From assembly GCA_947561395.2 (NCBI GenBank), contig OX387182.1:40727949-40791948 (forward strand): a DNA stretch of 64,000 nucleotides. Reading direction: 5' to 3'. Made by a program: the position numbers and the translations under genes. A model generated the notes under the pieces. That model was not told the origin of the DNA. It was given only the letters and a program-made list of their open reading frames with translations, and did not search any database. Of this stretch, positions 49,401 through 62,700 are shown one piece after another. Every line of letters starts with the position of its first letter. Position 1 is the first letter of the stretch. This DNA comes from Buxus sempervirens. Taxonomy: Eukaryota; Streptophyta; Magnoliopsida; Buxales; Buxaceae.

Positions 49401-52400
49401 TTCACAAGCACTACCATACAGAATTTTCCTCTTTTTTGGTTAACTTTGTCAAAGGAGCTGCTATACGAGAGAATCTGTCTTGCCTTAAAGCAAAGATCAT
49501 TTGTCATGCCCATAACTCACAAATAATACAAATGGATTTGGAAATAAGAAAATTAAGACTTTATCGTAATACACTAGTGGATTAAGATTTGGAAATAAAT
49601 ACTATATTACAATAATTTTGCAAACAAACACAGTGTATTGGCATTCCGTGACAAATCTGAGGTCATTTTTTGTAATACATTGTATATGAATTTGGGAAGA
49701 AGGGAAAGTTAGCTTCTCGTTACACAGGACCGTTTGAGATTAATAAGAAAGTTGGGAAAATGCTTTATCATTTAAAGCTGCTTTCCAAGTTATCTTTTGT
49801 GTACAATGCTTTTTATGTGCCCATGTTGAGGAGATTCTTTCTTGATCCTTATTAGATGGTTGAGTGGTAGTTTTTATAACTTCGAGTTGATGTTTCTTAT
49901 GAAGTGGTTTCCCTTCGAATCATTTGATTGGAATGATCAAATCATGAAAAGAAAGACAATTTCACTTATAAAGGTGCTTTGGAACAATAAAATCGAGTCA
50001 GAAGTTTCTTGGGAACCTGAGGATGAAATCAAGAAGTAAACTCACCTTTTGATCTGACAAGGTATGGTATTTCTAATATTCTTTTTTGTTTGTTTGTTTC
50101 TTTCTAATTTCAATGACGGAACTTTTATAAGGAGGGAAGAATGTAAGTACTTGATCAAAGTCCAACCGTTAATTATGGTTGAACCTTGACGTAATCAGTA
50201 GTCCTTATTTTGCTTAAATTCTATTGGTTGGTATGTTGAAGGTGGATGCCTCAACATCTATCGAATCACATTGTTATGTGCTTTAGATTTATCAGCCGTT
50301 GTGATTTGTGCTCTCTTAGGAAGGGCATTAGATTAATTAGACTCTAATAAGGGATTAAGAGGGATCAGAAAATTTTAATCCCTTTTTAATAATGAGGCTG
50401 GGTTTTGGAGACTTGGGAAGAAGGATTTTGTGAATAACTTCTGATTTTGGAGCTTCCCATCTATTAATTTACAAAGGTAAGTGGGTTTAATATACTTCCT
50501 ATGTATGTATTTGTTTTCTTAGTTCTGTATCTCTAAACTATGGGTATGTTGATTTGTGATCAAAGGGATGTTATGTTGATTGATACATGTGAAGGTAAGT
50601 AAATCCATGTTTAATGCTCTATATCAATTCTAGACTGTTGTTTGTTGATTATGCATTTGTTGTTAATGTGGATACACATGTTTTATTCATGATCAGTACA
50701 TTATACTAATGGAAATAATCTAAGATGTTAAGAAGAATAATTCTTGTGAGGTTTAGATAGTTATATGAATGATTTTAAGTTGGGGCTTTTATGTTTTGAT
50801 TCATATATTATTGGGAAATTTACAGCAGTACCCCCTGAGGTTTGGCTAACGGGCATGGGCACCCTCTTGTGGTTTAAAATTAATCACTTATAGCTCTTAG
50901 AGTTCTCAAAACCGGCGTTTACTACCCCTGCCTTCAGTTGTCACTGAATGGTGTTAACTTTCTAAATTTAAAAGACAGAAATGCTCTTCTCTTTTAAACA
51001 CACACTCGTCTTCTTCCTTTTCTAAATTTAAAAGATTTTCTGGTGATTCCATACCCTAGTTTTCTTCTATTAAACTTACAAACTATTTAAAAAACATTTG
51101 AAGCAATGTAAACGAACAGGCGTGGTCGGCCATGACTGGGGTGCTTAGGTTTCATGGTGGCTGTGCCTCTTTAGGCCAGACAGGGTTAAAGCACTGGTTA
51201 ACCTTGGAATTCCTTATAGAACACGCCATCCCAATGTCAAGCCCGTCGAGTGGATGACTCAAATGTGTGGGGAAGCGTTCTATATTTCTCAATTCCAGGT
51301 GTGACTCCTCCATTTTGTCTCTCTTTCAATGGCTTAATTTGCCATCAAAGTTGTATCTTCATGTTATTTAATTCAGAGTCTTCTTTGACCCTTTTTTCTC
51401 TTCTTGTTCCTGATTTTCAGGAGCCTGGAAGAGCAGAGAAGGTCGTTGCTCAGTACAACTAGTTAATGATAATGAAGATATTTTTAGTTGATTGATGCGC
51501 CTAATTTGTTAGCCGTATCGCCTGGTGTTGAGATCATTGATTTGCTTGACAATCCCACAACATTGCCAAATGGATTATTGAGGAAGAGCTCTAATTGTGC
51601 ACTAGAAAGTTCCAAAAATCCGGCTTTTACTGGCCCTTTGAACTATTATCATGCTATGGGCCTGTAAGGAATTAGAACTATAACAAAAATGGAAAACCCT
51701 TTGCTTTTCAATTGAAGAGCCAGCCGCTTCTTCATAGCCACTTCTGAGTTTAAGTAGGAGAGGATGAGGATCTGTGTTGAAATATCGTTTTTGATCTTAT
51801 CGATGCTGTCGAGAAAGAGGTTGTGTTGCTCTGAGGATGGTAAATGGAGTTTTGATGTTGTTATCTTCTTCTCAATGTCTGAGTTTCTACTGTTAAGGAC
51901 AGGCTTGAAACACCGCGTGTTCGTAAAAGCAACTGAAGTCTCAAACCCAGCAAAGAAAAACCTATTAAAGGAAGAAAAAGAACTGTGCAAAGCACTAATT
52001 CTAGCTTAATAAGCTCACTGTGAAGTATGCAGAGACATTCTCCCCTTGGATTTTTTTCTCACTCGTTTCTGATTCCTGTACAGATTGAACAGTCTTGTCT
52101 GATCTAACGATACACAAGCATAACTGGCCTGGCCATAAGAAATTTCAGTTTCAGCTCTACTGAGAGGGTTTTTGTTTCTTTCTGTAAGAAATGATGGAGT
52201 ATGCATGGAAACCCATCTCCGATCTTACTCTCCAAAGAAGAATCCATACGAGACTCCGAACAAACTCGTGAGATTCTTGATCAGTACAACCAATCTCTGC
52301 CCAGAAACCTCCTTACAACTGCGAACGTATTCTCCCCTCGACACCATTTACAACAACAGGAACAGTAGAACCAAGCCTATTTCCTGTCTCTCCATGTCTC

Positions 52401-55400
52401 GCGGGCTCACAGTTTCTCATACCTACCTCCACCAATGATGAGTCTCATGTCAGAACATGTCTCCAATGACTCTAACTTCATGGTTGTGGCAAAGAGCGAA
52501 GAAGTGGGGTGTGTGTTTAAAAGGGAAGGGTACTTTTGTCTTTTAGATTTAGAAAGTTAACACCCTTCGGTATTAATTGACGTCAAGGGTATTAAACGCC
52601 GGTTTTGAGAACGGTGACTATAAGTGATTAATTTTAAATCATAAGGGGTGTCCATGCCCATTAGCCAAACCTCAAGTGGCGTTGCTTTAAATTTCCCTAT
52701 ATTATGTATTTGGAATTTTATATTGGAGAGTCTGTATATTTGAATGTTATCGTAGTATCAAGGATGATGTGAATGATTGGATATTTAGATTTTCTTTGTT
52801 TTGGGATTTTCTAGGTTGAGCGCATGACCTGTGCTTAAGCAGTAGTTGAGCGGTATCAGAAATCCTTATAAAAACTCAAAACCTGAGACTAGCATTACAC
52901 ATATGCGCCAGCCATGCTCGAGCGATGACCTAGGGTTTGGCTCGCTCGAGTGGTAAGTGTAAGTGTTTGACGAAACTGAGAACCCAAGAGCAGTGCTTGA
53001 CCTATTCTCAAGACATAGAAATTTGGAAATTTTATTTTAAATTGCTGAAAATGATTTTCTAAATTATTAATTATCTTATTGAATGAATGTTGGTGATTCT
53101 TGGGAACTCCATGACAGCATGTGATGATTATGAGAAATATATTGTGCTGAGAAATGCTTCTATTGAATTATTGAACTAGTTCCTTGTGGTGTTTATCATG
53201 TTTTATGATATAAACTACTGGGGGTGATCTTAGCAATGTAAAGAATTTATCTTGTACATTGCCTTGATTTAGCAAAGTATTCCTAGCCTGATTATAAACT
53301 GCTAGTGGATGTACAAACCCATTAGAAGTGGTTGATTCTTTATCCAATCCATTTTATTTTGGGATAATGTGAGCTTAGTTCTCATCCCTGGCAATTAATG
53401 TGACTGGTACCTTGTAAGGTGTTCGCAACTGACTGGTAGGTTGGAATTCTTGGGGTTTGAGTCTCTCTTAAAAGAAAAGAGTTGCAGACCAACGAGCGTC
53501 ATGTAGTACACAAAGGTTCGTTGGAGAGGTCTTGATGAGTATCATTTTGTGTCCAAGAGAGAGAGTTCCTCTTCCAAGAATTCAATATCTTATCAAAACT
53601 TTTCAAGGTTCAGGGGTTTGTTCCTGATGATGGTCGAAGATTTCGAAGTTGCCAATCTACAATGCTACAACCCAACAAATACAAGTAATGGTTGAGCATA
53701 TCTGCAGTCACATGTGGGGTTGTGCGTCTTTTCTTTGATTTGTGGATTTATATTCTTTGATATTTGAACTGGTACCCTAGTTAAATTTTGGAATTTCCCA
53801 AAAGATAGCAATACATCTCTTGGTATCATCAAACACACCGAGTTGGGATCCTTTACTAACCTTTTTATTTTTAATATTATTTTCTTTGTGGTTGTGGGTG
53901 GTTTTTTTTGTGTGTGTTTGGGGGGGAGGGGGGGCACGTTGGGGTGGTTATTTTGATGTTTGTTGTGACTGTTTTATCACCAAGTTGTCATGATCAAGGC
54001 ACAAAAAGAATTGGATCCAAATGTGGTTGCTTGAAACTGAATTAATGTTGGGGTTTTAAGGAACTTGTACCAAGGTTTTAAGTATGGGCTGATACATATC
54101 GGTATTGCCTCAAGGCGATATCAAGTATGAACCCAATACTTGGGGGTTTTTCTGGAAGTATCGGCTGGGCCGATACTAAATCTGATACCGAGTTTTTAAA
54201 CCTTGAATTGTACAGTTGTCAGCATTTCCATGTCTGGTATTTCTACCAATGAAAGAAAGTTTAACAGAACGCTTCCTCTCTTTTTCTCCCTCCCTCCCTC
54301 TCTCCTTAATATCCTTTTCATATTTTATTTCATTGGATAGGCTTCTTTTAGTGTTTATGTGTCATTTATTTGTTCTGATCATTTGTAAGCTATGACTCTA
54401 TTTTGTTGTGGAACTCTGCTTTTATCTTTCTGACCTCAATATCTATTCTCTGATCTATATCCAGTTTTTATCTTTCTTGTAGAGGATGTATGAATTATCT
54501 GACTTCCTTTTTTCCTTGTGACTGCTAAATTCTTCATGTCATCTAGGAAGTCAATTGGCCCAAGTGTTGCTTAGATGGTTTGACAAGACTGGATTTTTCC
54601 TGACATCTCTATGAGATTATAATATTTGGATTAGATCTCTGACTTAGGGATTTCATGTGCATTTTTTATCTATTTATTTTATGTGAACATAGGAGGCTTT
54701 GAAGTGGGTGAAAGACCAGCCTGCCTGGAATCGATCTGAAGGAAGGGATCATATACTCCCAATACATCATCCTTGGTCTTTCAAGTCTGTTCGTAGATTT
54801 ATGAAGAAGGCAATTTGGCTTTTACCGGATATGGATTCTACTGGGAACTGGTTACCATCTCTCTTTATCAGTTATCCTGGATGTGATAGTTACATATAAA
54901 TTTGGAAAGCTCAGTATTTCTTCTTGTGATTGAAGCTGATTTTGGTGGATAGGTACAAACCTGGTGAAGTTTGGCTGGAAAAAGATGTTATTCTACCTTA
55001 TGTCCCTAATGTTGAAAGATGTGATGCCAAATGCTTATCTGGAAGTCAACAGCATAGAGATATATTATTATTCTTTCGTGGCAGGCTTAAAAGAAATGCG
55101 GTAAGAGCCTTGGCTGAAACTCTGTTATAAGTTTTCCTGGACATATTATTACTTATCTTCGTATAATGGGTTGTAGCCTGTTTGGAGCAGTCCTTTCTGC
55201 TGCATATTTTAATATCTTGGCTCTGACATGAGTTTTAGACCCTGCTAAAACCGTTTATGTATTGGCTTTGATTTCTATTGGCCAGTAGAATGAATTATTG
55301 GCTGAATTGGCTGTGTTTATCCGTTAGGGATGTGGTGACACTAAACTGGAATTTGTTAAACTACAGACACGTGGTTTTTTGGGCAAATAACTAGGTAGAA

Positions 55401-56705
55401 CCATAGAAAGGCAACTGCGGAGGCATAATTTTGTGCTGGATGAGCCCTGGTTATGTTTTTATTTTATTTTATTATAATATTTTTGATGGATAATTGGGAA
55501 TATATTGTTATTACTATCAATCAAACAGTATAACATTACAGAATTGTGGTATTAACAGATATGAGTATATAGACAACTAATATCCAGATTTGATCTGTAA
55601 CTTTATTGGAAGCACAAAACCACAAAATATCTCAATCATATTCCCCTTTTCCTTGGTTCTAGTGCCTCTTCTGTATTTGATGAACCACTTTTTTGTCTGT
55701 ATCTTCATTTGAAAAAACATATTGAAAATTTCTGGAGTTCCTTTTTTACATAAAGGTTGGAGATACCCAAAATTTTGGTTGAACCTGATTTGATAGGCTT
55801 TATGAGCTAGCTTTCAATGACCTGATTATTAAGGCTCATTTGTGATTGAAATAATGAAAATAAAATATATATTTTTCAACGGTGTAAAAAATGTTCTTCA
55901 ATGACTATTTTCTTCTCAATCAGGCATTGAATGAAAAATGACCATGTTACCCCTGAATCTCTGATTTTGTCAAATTTGTGATTAATTTTGAAATAAATTT
56001 TTTTTAATTTAATAATAATCTGATTTAAAAATGTAATATTTTTAAATTTACAGGTATTTTGTCATTTGAATTTATTTCTTAGAATTTTGAAAAAATTTCA
56101 TTTGTTATCTTCTCTGGTTATACAAGTGGCATTTATTCTGTGCTACGTGTTATGCAATGTGGCGCTCATGTGGTATGACCTGTCACTGTCGTAGTGTTTC
56201 ATGTGGCAGGATATTATAACACTGATGGTGTATTATGTGTATTATACATGTTATAGTGTGCCATGATGCATTGCACTCATATTGTCACATGGCATGAAAC
56301 ATGGTGCCATGTGTTACTATCCTTTGATGACAAATGTCACATTTATGGTATGCCAAGTGGTAAGTGTGATGTGTCCTTAAATGATATGTGTCGAAGTTTG
56401 AACAAGCCATGTGTCATTTATGATATGGCTATGCAGATTCAGTTTGTCTTTTGATATGAATTTCCTTCTATTAGGTTTCCTGAAAAGAGAAACTTTATTG
56501 TAAAAGGGTGAGTTTTGAGTCATTCAGAAGTATCCTAGAGATTTGTGAAGTAAATAGTAAAAAAAGGATGGAGATAAATGAGGTCTTTCCTATCAAGACT
56601 TATATCTTAGTAAGAGGATCAATTTGAAGGAAGGTAAGATTTCTGGGGGAAAAAATAACAAGAATGAATGTTTTGGTGGGGGGAGGAGGAGGAGGGAGAG
56701 GGAGG

Positions 56706-56754
<49 letters not shown>

Positions 56755-59700
56755 GGAAGGAAAGAAAATTTAGCAATCTCAGCAAATGGTAAAGGAGTTT
56801 TAGTAGATTAGGAAGGAAAAGAAATTTCTTTTCCATGGTATAGTGAATCCAAGTGCAGCTCAGGGGTGGTGTTGTTTTCGATTACCCATTATTGCTAATT
56901 CTAGGATTTTTCAGAATCTGAAGAAATATTCAACTTTAATGATTTAAATTATGGTATTAACTCTTGCAAAGAAATTGAATTTTTGTAAAAACCATGTTCT
57001 CTTTCTTGAGGTTTGAGACTTACTTAATGTTACGGAGGACTTTTGAGAAAAAGGTGAGAAGCTCCAGCCACAGAAAAGTATGCGAATCTTCAAACTGAAT
57101 GATCAAGACAAGTTCTGCACCTGGATTTGAGATTAATCAATGGAGAGATTTGCTTGTTTTCCACCATTGGAGAACCTTATTGTCTGCTTTATTCTTGTTT
57201 ATTTGGTAATCCGGGCACTTATTTTCTCCTTCAGTTGCTGAGTTCTCCTTTTCACGTAGCCTCCTTTCATGCACTCTCTCTTAAATTTTTTTCTCCAAAT
57301 TCCTTGTTACTGTTTTTTCTGCAACTTTATTTAGAAAAATTTTCTTTTATCAACAAGGTTTGATAAAATAGACCATCTCATTATTTCTCCTTTTTTTTTT
57401 TTGTATAATCACTTTCCAATTCCCAACAACCCAAAACTTTCCTTTTTACAAGGGGAGTCTCTCTCTCTATCTTATTAATATCGTCACACCCTGGACCCGA
57501 ATTTTCCCAATAACTTCAAAACTCGAATCAAGGCATGAACCTTGGGTAACAAAACAAACCAATAATAATAATGAAATGGAATGGTATAACAAACCAATAA
57601 TAATACTGAAATGGAACAGTATACATCAGATTGCTCTAAATTTTCAAACTTTAATAATAAGTCATCCAGTTTATTTAATTTATAAGCTACATATCTTTAA
57701 ATTCAACCTAGAAAAAAGGTCAACTTCTAAAATTTCTAATACTTATACAGACTCAAATATCCTAGCTAAAAGTAAAGTCAAGTAAAACCTACACTAAGAA
57801 AAACAAACTTCCATTGATAGCCTTGAATTGTAACCTTTACTGTTTGCTAAAATCCTTTTCAAAAGTGCGCTAATGATCTATCCCCTACGTAGCGTCCTCT
57901 CTAGGATGATTTGAAACCAAAACATTTAAAAACAGGATATGAGATATAAAATCTTAGTAAGTGGAAACATGCATGAGATTTCAAAATACTTTAATTTTGT
58001 TGAGCACGTTATTTTAAGAAAAAAATTAATTAGGGTCCCACATGGCAGGAGATTTGCCATGTGTCAAAAAAAAATAAAAATAAAAAAAGTGGGTGTGCAC
58101 ACGGTAAGAGATGGGGAGAAGGAAAATCAGGGTTGGTTGTTGAAGTAGGACATGTGGCAAACTAGTAGGAAGTAGGAAGTGTTCCAACGTGCCACTTCCC
58201 ATTATCTCTCCCCACTTATCGACTTTGTGTAACAACCCTTTCAAATCTTATAAAAACCAACGAAGAAGAAAAGAAAGAAGACGATAAGCTTTCAAAGGAT
58301 CTATCGTAGGAAGAAAAGAAAAATAAGGAAGAGAAGGGAACGAGAGAGAGAGAGTCACGGAGATAAGCACAAACTCAACGCTTTCAAAGGATCTAGCAGA
58401 GGAAGATGACAGTAAGTCTTTACGTTTTCTAAATTTAGTTAATCACTAATTATTAGATTCTTTGGTTTGAATTTATTTTAGTTGTTTGGACCATTATGCA
58501 AAGCTTCATTTGGTTTGAGTTAATACCATCAATTGCTTGTGTTTGGTTCAATATGGGACATTTCGTTGTTTTCCAAGGTGGCGACATGAAACCACCTTGG
58601 AAAACAATTTTTTTGTGGTTCCCTTGCTGTCAATGAAATTTTGGTGACATTTCGCGAAATGTCACCGAAATTTATATTAGATTTTCCCTGATGTCGGTGA
58701 AATGTCAGCAGCATTTTGCAAAATATCAATAATTTACTTTTTGTTTTTTTTCCAATGTCTGGTGATTTTCCCTGATTTTGGCAAAATTTTGCTGACATTT
58801 CGCCAGTGACACCTAGCAAAATGTTGTTCAAAACGACATTGTAAACCTTGATTTAATGTGTGGGAGAATTTTGGTTTAATTTTAAAATTTTGGTTGAGTA
58901 TGGACCAATTTGGTTCAATATAGGGCACCTTGGTTTAATATGTGGCACTTGGTGTGATTTAGAATGCTTTGAAGGACTTGGTTTAATATTTGGGAACACT
59001 TTGGTTTGACACTTCGGGGCTTTTTGGTTTGGTTGAAAAAAGGTCTACTTAATCTTAGATTTAACCTTATGTTAATGAGTTTTAACCTAAATCGATCACA
59101 TGAATCATGGGTCTAACCTTTAGGATAGTTATATTGACTACAAGGATCATGGGTCTTGACCCGTTTTAACCCAAATTGACCACATGGATCATGGGTTTAA
59201 CCCCTAGGGTTAATCATATTGACCATTAGGATCATGGGGTCTTAAAACCCATCTTAACCCAAATTGATCACGTGGATCATGGGTTAACCCAAATTAACCA
59301 TTGGGATCATGGGGTTTAACCCTAAATTATTTAGGGTTTGTCCAAGTTGACCACATGATCAAACATTTTATGTGTAAAGACATCCCTAGTTTTAGTTCCC
59401 AAATAGCTACAGGATATACATTGGTAAATTTCAAAATATTACAAATCCAGGATCCTTTAAGAATAAGTCAATTGAAAATTTTTTTAGGACACATTTAGAA
59501 AGTCCAAAATACAAATTTATAACAAATTAATCATGAATTTCACAATACCACTTGAATCAAAGCCACAACTTGAAAAGGATGGCCCTCCCCATACTCATAT
59601 GGAGGTAAAATAATACAAGCCAACCAATCTCTCTGAATGCATGGAGTTAAAATCAATCTCTTCCTCAGAAGGTAAATGCAATCTCTCCCTTAGGAGGTAA

Positions 59701-62700
59701 ACAATAATCTCTCCAATAGGAATGAAACAATAATCTTTCCCTCATGAGGTAAATAATAATCTCTCCCTCAGGAAGTAAACAATAATTTCCCATGAGGTAC
59801 ATGCAGACATTGTATGCTCTACCAAGTAACTGTCAAAAGCTCAAGTGCCATAAACTACAATAAGACATCTTTGTTCAATTACCCAATACTATATAATTCC
59901 ATATTCATTATTCCATAAATCACTAAGTAAAACCAAGCATCCACAAGGCATCCTCCTCTTACGTCTCATATTTTTAAATACAAAAGTCTTAACATTCCAA
60001 TGGTCAAGCATGGATATTGCAATTCACGGGGAAGTCAAAATGCTACCATAGTTTATTTTCGTTTAGGATTTAAAAACACCAAATTTCCAGAAATCTGGGT
60101 TTGCCACTTGAGCTTGGGACAAGCACGTGTCAAGCAATAGGCTGGAACGAAGAAAACAATTGTATTGTGCGAGCTCGTTTGAGCTTGGGGTTGCATGCGA
60201 AAGGATTGACACTGGAGCACAATTGGGTGTGTAATGAGCAATACAGGTTTAGTGAAGGGGAGGATTCCACCGCTCAAGCATATGGCTCGCAGTGGTTGAG
60301 CGCATGCTCTCTGGTTGCAGGTTTTTAAAAAAATTTCCAAAACAGCGCATGTTTAGTCACTTGATTTCAGAACATGCGTGAAAACATACAAAATTAGGGT
60401 TTGTAGCCACAGTTGATATCCCCTTGAGCATGGGTTAAGTGCGAAGGTAAAAAACGAAAATTATGGGTTTTCTGGGTTTCAAAATATTCCAACCTCAAAC
60501 TTAAGTTTGTAACTATCATTCAAATCACTTTTAAATCTTCAGAAACATCAAAACTAAAGCTTCAAACAATTACCCAGCACGAGTTTATCACATTTCGTAA
60601 TCCCAAGTCCATATTTGCTCACCCAACATAATCATAAAAGAGCATTCAATAGAGTACAAGAGATTACCATGATTTTCCAACCAAAACATACATAAATCAT
60701 ACAAACTGTTGGGAAAATTACCTTCCTTGTGTGACAATTGAATGACAAGAAATTTTTGGTACTAATGATTTTTCTTGAAGTGTTTTGTAGCAAACAAGTG
60801 AAAATTAAAAGACGCGACTGTAAAAAGAAAAATGTGAATGTGTTGTATCCTATTGCAAGATGCAGACAAAAACGTTGTAACTTGCTGCACCTGCACAGGC
60901 AACAGAAAAGTGACTATAAATACTCTATTTCACAACAGATTTCAGAGTATACGTGGGAGATCTTCTTGCTGAGGATTGTGCTTGCCTAAACCTATGAGAA
61001 GGAGAGAGTTAGGGTTTTTGGGAGGATCAAGATTGATTCATCAAGAATCAATCAAATTGGAATTTAGAGACGAGATCTGGAGAATTTGTGAGTTTCGCTT
61101 GTTGGGTTATTGAGAGATTCTTGAGAGTTCCTCTTTGAGGGTTTTGTGAGATTTGAAGAACTCTTGGTGGATTCCAAAGAGAGGTTCATATCTGGAAGTT
61201 TCTTTGGTGGATTCCAAAGAGGTTGAAGACTTTGGTGGATTCCAAAGCTTGGGTGTTCGTGGACTCGGTGGATGCCAAGTTGAAGAGGAGTCTTGGAGGA
61301 TTTCAAGATAGCTGGAGAAATCAAGAAATGTGAATTTATGTGTCGTGGAATCGACTAAGAGTGAGATTTATGTTTGAAGTGGTTTCTTGTTAAATCTGAC
61401 ATTCTTGTATTCATCTTTTCATAGTGATTTGGTTTCTTAGGCTTGGTCTCCAGAAAGACTCAAGGTTTTACCTAGATGGAATTCTAGGGTTTCCTTGTAT
61501 AATTTTTTGTGTTGCCTTACTATTTTGTTAGATGATTGTGCTCAAGATTCATAGAGAAAGGGCCTAGGATTTAGAAATCTCACAAACTCCAAGAAAACTT
61601 ATCCAGATCATGTAACACCACAAAAATCCACAAAACCCAATCAATCAAAGCCATAAAGATGTATAGGTTTCTCATCTAAACATAAAATGATGCATCATAA
61701 TATTTTGAAGGGTTGCTACTTACCTTCTACACAAAGATCCAAACAATAACTTCTCTCAAGATCCTCTCAGATTTTTTGTCAAAAAAAAAAAGGCCGTTAA
61801 GGAAGACTATCAATGTTTAGATTTGAAGAGCAAAAGCCATCACCAAGCTGTCCTCTCTTTGTTGTTCCACAGTCAGCTTTTTTTTTCCCTCTCCCTTAGA
61901 CGTGATTGCCAAAAGTCCCACAAAGTTAGGCTTCAGCAAAAATAACCCATGCCCAGATCTTTCTCCTATTTATACTTAATATTAGCTACATTCCTGATGT
62001 TTCGTCCTCTCATGCTTCCTAATCCAAGGAACCAATCAAAACAAGGTAAATTTACTTAAATCTTCCTTAATTTAACCCTTAGATTATCATCAAAACCTCC
62101 ACTTCTTTATTCTTTAAAATCTTTAAATTTTCTTCTCCAACAACCAACCAAGGGTGTTATACATAATCATCTCCCCTTTGATTAAATATTTCTTCAAGTT
62201 ATTGAATTTGATCTCCTTTCTTCACTTGCAATTCGAAATAAATTTCAAATTAACAATGATGATACTTCCAGCATTCTAGGAAGATGCCTATTGATCAGTT
62301 GTTTTGGTCCAAAGCCCTTGTGTGTGTGTGTGGTCGGCCCGGCGGGGGGTGTGCGGGGTGGGTGTGTGGAAGAGCAATGGTAGCTTCCTTCTGCCCCCTT
62401 ATCTTAATTAGTTCTTACCGCATACCATTTGAGGTGTTTTGTGTATGTATCTGGAATGGTAGCTACTAACTTTTTGAATTTTAACTGTTCAGGGAGGGAA
62501 AATACGTGCAAAAATATTTGGAGAGCTGCATGGTGCTCATGGTGTTGTTATAGAAGAAGGAACTACTGGAGAAAGAGGGAAAGAAGCTGCCCAGAATGGG
62601 ATGCGCAGGTGAAATATGGGATAAGCTGTTTGACCTTCTTTTTTTTTTTTATAATTATTATTATTACTATGGAGTTTTTATTAATGTAGATGATTTGCTT

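Larger units (their letters stand above)
50813..52697. mobile_element. Pack-MULE-like element: Mutator-type TIRs, 9-bp TSD, captured gene pieces
   Basis: Both ends start GGGAAATTTA(C/A)AGCA. The inverted similarity runs about 200 bp (TGAGGTTTGGCTAA.GGGC, TTAAAATTAATCACTTATAG, CTCAAAACCGGCGTTTA, GGTGTTAACTTTCTAAAT). It is flanked by TATATTATT (50804-50812) and TATATTATG (52698-52706), a 9-bp duplication with one mismatch. No transposase is present. The interior holds epoxide-hydrolase gene pieces (51118-51660) and, at 51660-52440, further non-TIR sequence of unknown origin. Young in appearance, since TSD and TIRs are well preserved. Confidence 0.88.
50142..53670 (+). mobile_element. 3' LTR of a plus-oriented gypsy element, carrying a nested MULE
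   Basis: Starts TGTAAGTACTTGATCAAAGT directly after a purine-rich tract (AAGGAGGGAAGAA) that follows the pol end. It is homologous in pieces to the minus LTR at 46769-47560. The MULE at 50813-52697 splits it. The right limit, near TGCTACA at 53669, is an estimate because the 5' partner and a target duplication are not available. Confidence 0.7.
57481..62163 (-). mobile_element. Long solo-type LTR in GT47 intron 4
   Basis: Plus strand starts TCGTCACACCCTGGACCCG (probably a mutated TGTCACACCC) and ends AGGGTGTTATACA. Flanks TAATA (57476-57480) and TAATC (62164-62168) agree at 4 of 5. A minus-strand TATA box (GTATAAATAGG, 61967-61977) gives the orientation. It carries several internal repeats and one nested solo LTR (60707-61582); without that it is about 3.8 kb. 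It resembles the LTR at 30116 in its CCCGG/ACCCG start and GGGTGTTATACA-like end, but is a different family. Confidence 0.7.

Noticed and set aside
54699..54899. Plus-strand open frame starting [10 protein letters not shown] as a separate gene
   Set aside because: It is GT47 exon 3 read through its donor at 54851; motifs and phase link it to the neighbouring exons.
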